Source: Rhodospirillaceae bacterium
GTDB taxonomy: Bacteria; Pseudomonadota; Alphaproteobacteria; Rhodospirillales; JABJKH01
Length of the DNA: 59,443 nucleotides
Direction of reading: 5' to 3'
Assembly (NCBI GenBank): GCA_018660465.1
Contig: JABJKH010000059.1
Location: forward strand, 1 to 59,443
Position 1 is the stretch's first letter. Every line of letters starts with the position of its first letter. Below the pieces are notes generated by a model that saw nothing but the letters and a program-made list of their open reading frames with translations, did not search any database and was not told where the DNA came from. Below, one piece after another: positions 57,385 through 59,443 of this stretch. A program made the translations under genes and the position numbers.

Positions 57385-58614
57385 TCAGCGCATATAGATA
57401 TGCACTTCGTTGGTCTTGGCACCCGCCGACGTTTTGCCGGAGAGGGCAACCCGGTTCGGCGGCAAACCCATTTCGACGAGGGAGCGAAGGACACCTTCTG
57501 CATGGCGCCGTGACTTATTGGCGTTCAGTGCGGTCTTCGCTGGGCCACCCCGGTTTGGAGAAACAGCGACCAGGTCGAATACTGCATTGGGCCGACGTTC
57601 GAGAACCTGGCTCACGGCATTATAAACTGCCTGCTGATACTTCACATTGCTGCGGTCAAAGCGGATGACAACCAAGGGACGACGACCGCTTGTTGATGCA
57701 GCACGGGCTGGGCTTCCATTTAAGGCCGCCCCAGATACACCAGCACGATTAGCCAAGCTGGCCCCAAAGATTTCGCCATTACGGATGCCAGTCGACAGCA
57801 CGTTGATGTTGCTGCGCTCGGTCGCGACGTAATTGCTTTGACGCCGGATATCGTCACCGACTTCTTTGGTTAAACGCTCGATCAATACGACTGTCCGATT
57901 AACCTCATCTTCCAAGATCGCCAATTGGCGGTGATCTTCGTCCACGGCCCCCGACACGCCGAACGCGGCATGGGTCGATTCAGAGAGGAATTGCGACATG
58001 GTTGAATCGCTGGAAATAGATGTCGCCAGTTTATTCATCGCTGCGATGTCTTTGCTAATGCGGTTCAAATCAGTCTGCGCATTATTAAACTGTTGAATGA
58101 GGATGGGATTGCCGCGCGTCGTGCCGACCTGCAGACGGGCGTTAATTGCCGCCACGGTTCCATGATAACGCTGAGAATTTTGCACCATTCCCGAACGCAG
58201 TTTCTGCAGACCCATGTTGTGTTTGGAAACGGAGCCCTGCAAGCGCTGCAATTCGCTGCGTAATTCGGCGACTTTTTTGCCGACGAAGGTTCCTGTCGCC
58301 TTGGCTTGAGAAACCGGCTGAGGTTTGAACTGGCCTGTTCCCAACTGCGGCTGCGGTGCCGCTGCCATTCTGGGTGCAGAAGATGCTGTAATCGGCTGCG
58401 CTGCCGCTGCCGTTTGCATAGGTGCACGCCGCCGGGTAACCGGGGCTGCTGATGCGGGTGCCTGTTTCGGTGCGTTCTGAGCCGTAACTTGCGGTTTTGG
58501 TCCCGCTGGGTCATCCCCAGTTAACGACGGCCAAAACGAATCGTCGTCAAAAGAACATGCGGGCAGCAAGACCACAGCCCCCAGGAGGATCATTCGAACC
58601 TTAGTAAATGCCAT
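57385..58614 (-). CDS. Lipoprotein with coiled coil and OmpA-like C-terminus
   Basis: 409 aa from the ATG at 58614. The lipobox is LLPAC (Cys20). An Ala/Pro/Gln-rich region (about 35-110) is followed by a predicted coiled-coil region (about 115-250) and an OmpA/MotB-like domain (about 310-409: VVIRFDRSNVKYQQAVYNAVSQVL, NANKSRRHAEGVLRSLVEMGL, NRVALSGKTSAG). The Arg of the peptidoglycan-binding pair seems present but the usual TD-x-x-G Asp is not, so binding to peptidoglycan is uncertain. It is probably an envelope structural or tethering protein. Confidence 0.78.
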   Translation of the reverse strand: MAFTKVRMILLGAVVLLPACSFDDDSFWPSLTGDDPAGPKPQVTAQNAPKQAPASAAPVTRRRAPMQTAAAAQPITASSAPRMAAAPQPQLGTGQFKPQPVSQAKATGTFVGKKVAELRSELQRLQGSVSKHNMGLQKLRSGMVQNSQRYHGTVAAINARLQVGTTRGNPILIQQFNNAQTDLNRISKDIAAMNKLATSISSDSTMSQFLSESTHAAFGVSGAVDEDHRQLAILEDEVNRTVVLIERLTKEVGDDIRRQSNYVATERSNINVLSTGIRNGEIFGASLANRAGVSGAALNGSPARAASTSGRRPLVVIRFDRSNVKYQQAVYNAVSQVLERRPNAVFDLVAVSPNRGGPAKTALNANKSRRHAEGVLRSLVEMGLPPNRVALSGKTSAGAKTNEVHIYMR

Positions 58615-58876
58615 GACGCGAGTCCGCCCTTGAAAGAAGTTAAATGCGTGGCCAATATTTTTGCTATAATTTTGCGGCAAAGGAATACCACCCCCAAGTT
58701 TTATTTTCCAGATATTAATCAATGCCTTCCGTCGCGACAAGAACCGATTTCCCCTATCCGAAATTATCGGAATTTCCCAGGCCAGGCCCTTGCCATCGGA
58801 TATACGCTGGAGTAGTGTCCGCATCCTTTCCTACAGAACAGTTAATTTTTACAGCTTTTCTAACGGATTTGGATAA

Positions 58877-58953
58877 GCGCCCGTAGCTCAATTGGATAGA
58901 GCGTCTGACTACGAATCAGGAGGTTGGGAGTTCGAGTCTTCCCGGGCGCGCCA
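58877..58953 (+). tRNA. tRNA-Arg (anticodon ACG)
   Basis: 77 nt including an encoded CCA. The acceptor stem GCGCCCG (58877-58883) pairs with CGGGCGC (58943-58949). The D-arm is AGCTCAATTGGATAGAGC, the anticodon loop is CTACGAA with ACG at 58911-58913, and the T-arm carries GTTCGAGTC. The ACG wobble A is the substrate of TadA, also in this window. Confidence 0.97.
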
Positions 58954-59333
58954 ATACTTTCAATGACTTAGTATGAATATCTACCTCTGCTATCCTTCTT
59001 GGGGTAGCATATGGGGTAGCAAAAGTTATTGATTTTGGTGGTATTTGGACACCATGCTGTAAAATCGCACTTTATATATAGGGTGTGATAAAAACCTCAC
59101 GGAACCTCTCATGCCCGAATCGGGCAAATCACGGATGGGGCGCTCAAAATTATTGAAAAGAAATTACGTCGTCATAGCGTAGGGCGCTGAAATTGGGGCC
59201 TTCAATCAACCGATTGACTGAAATTGACGCCTGATGGATGAGACCTCTGCGCCACACCACCTTTGCCTCACACCACCCAGGTTAAATTTAACTAGTATTC
59301 ATACAAATGCGCCCCATGAATAGCCCCTAGATT
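58954..59333. other. Gene-free region between tRNA-Arg and IS end
   Basis: No convincing coding frame was seen in these ~380 nt. It contains two direct copies of TGGGGTAGCA (59000-59009 and 59012-59021) just after the tRNA and a 15-bp palindrome TGCCCGAATCGGGCA (59112-59126). The tRNA 3' end followed by repeats could be the scar of an integrated element, but no integrase sequence was recognised. Confidence 0.5.
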
Positions 59334-59443
59334 TGTAGACACCTTGCAGTTTAAAAATGAAGCAAGGAGTTTAAGATTATGTCCGCAATACGATACACCG
59401 AAGAATTTAAACGCGATGCCGTTGCTCAGGTCACAGATCGTGG
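59334..59443 (+). mobile_element. Left end of an IS3-family-like insertion sequence (truncated by window)
   Basis: TGTAGACACCTTGCAG (from 59334) looks like the terminal inverted repeat of IS3-family elements with a TGTAGACACC end, followed 45 nt later by the transposase OrfA start. The right end and any target duplication lie outside the window. Confidence 0.7.
59379..59443 (+). CDS. IS3-family transposase OrfA, 5' part
   Basis: ATG at 59379 with AAGGAG upstream (59364-59369). The visible 21 codons read MSAIRYTEEFKRDAVAQVTD, the typical beginning of the helix-turn-helix OrfA protein (YTEEFKRDAV). The gene runs off the window end. Only the family can be assigned. Confidence 0.8.
   Translation, partial: MSAIRYTEEFKRDAVAQVTDR

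Noticed and set aside
56844-57668. 274-codon open frame on the plus strand opposite gpt and the OmpA-like lipoprotein gene
   Set aside because: Covers two genes with clear motifs on the minus strand; no recognisable family.

Overview
The window looks like a chromosomal segment of an alphaproteobacterium, most likely a Rhodospirillales-type lineage. The reasons are gene order and gene content: rpmH-rnpA-yidD-yidC-engB-argB on one strand, membrane cytochrome c/kdsB/pheA together, a short 4.5S-type SRP RNA just before dnaX, dapD-dapE next to a HAD pyrimidine nucleotidase, two DUF2336 proteins, a cluster of yejABEF, and AT-rich Zur-box-like palindromes at zur/znuA. The assignment is inferred from context; no phylogeny was run. 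Nearly everything is dense housekeeping sequence with many 4-8 nt gene overlaps.

Layout. 1-2.5 kb: an operon of Gfo/Idh/MocA oxidoreductase, cupin and D-2-hydroxyacid dehydrogenase. 2.6-4.5 kb: a hybrid histidine kinase. 4.5-7.6 kb: the zinc uptake locus, zur-znuC-znuB diverging from znuA around a double palindromic operator. 7.6-13.7 kb: a lipoprotein, gamma-carbonic-anhydrase-like protein, DMT transporter, a cereblon-like CULT-domain protein, tadA, a class I amidotransferase, rluB, rsmD and a GhrA-like reductase. 13.7-19.3 kb: the YejABEF peptide importer. 19.5-24.1 kb: a small secreted protein, hisN, cytochrome c, kdsB, pheA, nudC. 24.3-32.7 kb: a cupredoxin-like lipoprotein, SRP RNA, dnaX, a long palindromic repeat, a 3'-5' exonuclease, ybaB, recR, rmuC, def, fmt, truA. 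32.7-36.1 kb: membrane protein, dapE, dapD, pyrimidine nucleotidase. 36.2-40.6 kb: a diguanylate cyclase coupled to two tandem DUF2336 proteins. 40.6-45.1 kb: argB back to rpmH. 45.3-49.8 kb: an operon of TVP38/TMEM64 protein, FAD disulfide oxidoreductase, histidine kinase and DUF547 protein. 49.8-54.0 kb: lipoprotein gamma-glutamyltransferase, panB, panC, YqaA-type protein. 54.0-55.7 kb: an AT-rich patch with a HEPN-like protein and a small HNH protein. 55.7-59.4 kb: a sugar dehydrogenase, gpt, an OmpA-like lipoprotein, tRNA-Arg(ACG), and the left end of an IS3-type element running off the window.

How the genes work together: zinc uptake is a closed regulatory unit (sensor, ATPase, permease, binding protein, operator). 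dapD/dapE make lysine and diaminopimelate precursors. def/fmt handle initiator methionine. tadA's substrate tRNA-Arg(ACG) is in the same window. panB/panC form a pantothenate unit. The strongest candidates for undescribed biology are the GGDEF-DUF2336-DUF2336 signalling cassette, the TVP38/oxidoreductase/kinase/DUF547 operon (whose last gene seems to lack a normal start codon), the CULT-domain protein downstream of tadA, and two short-period tandem repeats in regulatory positions (21 bp at the engB end, 11 bp ahead of panB). No CRISPR array, prophage or complete mobile element was seen.
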